NCBI GenBank assembly: GCA_015222115.1
Contig: JADFUO010000370.1
Span: 1 to 5,770, forward strand
Reading direction: 5' to 3'
Source: Bacteroidota bacterium
GTDB lineage: Bacteria; Bacteroidota; Bacteroidia; Bacteroidales; JADFUO01
Length of the DNA: 5,770 nt
The translations under genes were made by a program, and so were the position numbers. Below are positions 5,149 to 5,770 of the stretch, one piece after another. Positions within the stretch are counted from its first letter, which is position 1, and each line of letters begins with the position of its first letter. The notes beneath the pieces are model-generated. The model was not told the DNA's origin. It did not search any database and was given only the letters and a program-made list of their open reading frames with translations.

Positions 5149-5770
5149 ATGGCCGGTATTTATATACATATTCCATTTTGTAAACAAAAATGCCATTATT
5201 GTAATTTCTACTCTATAGTATCATTAAAACACACAAAAGATTATATAACTGCTTTATTAAAAGAAATCTATCTTCAAAAAAATTACTTACAAAATGAATC
5301 TGTAAAATCAATTTATTTCGGTGGCGGTACTCCATCTGTACTCAGAACTTCTGAAATAGCTTTAATTCTAAATGAAATATTTAAAATTTTTAATGTTGAC
5401 ACAAATTCTGAAATTACTTTAGAAGCAAATCCTGATGATATATCATTATCAAAATTAAACGATTTAAAAAACATATCAATAAACCGGCTTAGTATTGGAA
5501 TTCAATCTTTTAATGATAAAGACCTGAAATACTTAAAACGTATCCATAATTCCGGACAAGCATTAAATTCAATTAAACTTGCCCGGGATGCAGACTTTAC
5601 AAATTTATCAATTGACCTGATTTATGGTATTCCTACTTTAACAAAGGAAAGCTGGACGAAAAATCTGGAATATTTCTTTAATTCGGATATACCCCACCTT
5701 TCGGCATATTCTTTAACAATAGAACAGAAAACTGTTTTGAATAAATTAATCTTACAGAAAAAGATACAAC
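5149..5770 (+). CDS. hemW: HemW, radical SAM heme chaperone (5' part, cut by window edge)
   Basis: The first 207 codons of a protein that is normally about 370-390 residues long run off the right edge. The radical SAM motif is C11-x3-C15-x2-C18, which binds a 4Fe-4S cluster. It reads CKQKCHYCNF, with phenylalanine instead of the fourth cysteine seen in true HemN, so it is the HemW type. Other family marks are YFGGGTPS at 56-63, EANPDD at 92-97, NRLSIGIQSFND at 112-123, LKRIHN at 129-134, SIDLIYGIP at 154-162 and HLSAYSLTIE at 183-192. HemW binds heme and is thought to hand it to respiratory enzymes in the cytoplasm; older annotations call it oxygen-independent coproporphyrinogen III oxidase. 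The ATG is followed at once by the conserved GIYIHIPFC, which fixes the start. The leader is A/T-rich without Shine-Dalgarno. The gene is divergent from the secreted-protein gene. Confidence 0.95.
   Translation, partial: MAGIYIHIPFCKQKCHYCNFYSIVSLKHTKDYITALLKEIYLQKNYLQNESVKSIYFGGGTPSVLRTSEIALILNEIFKIFNVDTNSEITLEANPDDISLSKLNDLKNISINRLSIGIQSFNDKDLKYLKRIHNSGQALNSIKLARDADFTNLSIDLIYGIPTLTKESWTKNLEYFFNSDIPHLSAYSLTIEQKTVLNKLILQKKIQ

Noticed and set aside
5149..5770. HemN, oxygen-independent coproporphyrinogen III oxidase
   Set aside because: The position of HemN's fourth cysteine is phenylalanine (CHYCNF), and the conserved motifs are those of HemW.

Overview
The window is AT-rich and almost certainly comes from a member of the Bacteroidota. 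Three things point there: a secreted protein with a type IX secretion (Por) C-terminal sorting domain; a TonB-dependent receptor that carries an N-terminal carboxypeptidase-regulatory-like domain before its plug; and a match to the Bacteroidota promoter pattern (TTG, 19 bp, TAnnTTTG) together with A/T-rich leaders that lack Shine-Dalgarno sequences.

Layout, left to right. Positions 1-37 hold the first 12 codons (minus strand) of a gene starting with a twin-arginine (Tat) signal; the rest lies outside the window. Positions 115-939 (minus) encode a complete small-conductance mechanosensitive channel of the MscS family. Positions 940-1499 have no convincing gene. They contain two short palindromes and a composite repeat: 7-bp-period arrays on both sides of a ~110-bp element with 12-bp inverted ends. 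Positions 1500-3911 (minus) encode a full-length outer-membrane TonB-dependent receptor. The 215-bp gap 3912-4126 holds two more 7-bp-period arrays. Positions 4127-5068 (minus) encode a type IX-secreted protein with a probable beta-sandwich domain. Positions 5069-5148 are a divergent intergenic region with a good promoter for the secreted-protein gene. Positions 5149-5770 (plus) encode the first 207 codons of HemW, cut by the window edge.

The secreted protein and the receptor lie in the same direction and could act together at the cell surface, but the long repeat-filled gap means co-transcription is not assured. MscS, the Tat-signal gene and HemW look like ordinary housekeeping or envelope genes with no evident link to that pair.

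The genes are conventional. The unusual signal is non-coding: four separate heptamer arrays, with different sequences but a common skeleton (A at unit position 5, A or G at position 6, usually a pyrimidine at 7), occupy both larger intergenic gaps. I see no CRISPR array, tRNA, rRNA, transposase, or clear evidence of a new enzymatic or defence system.
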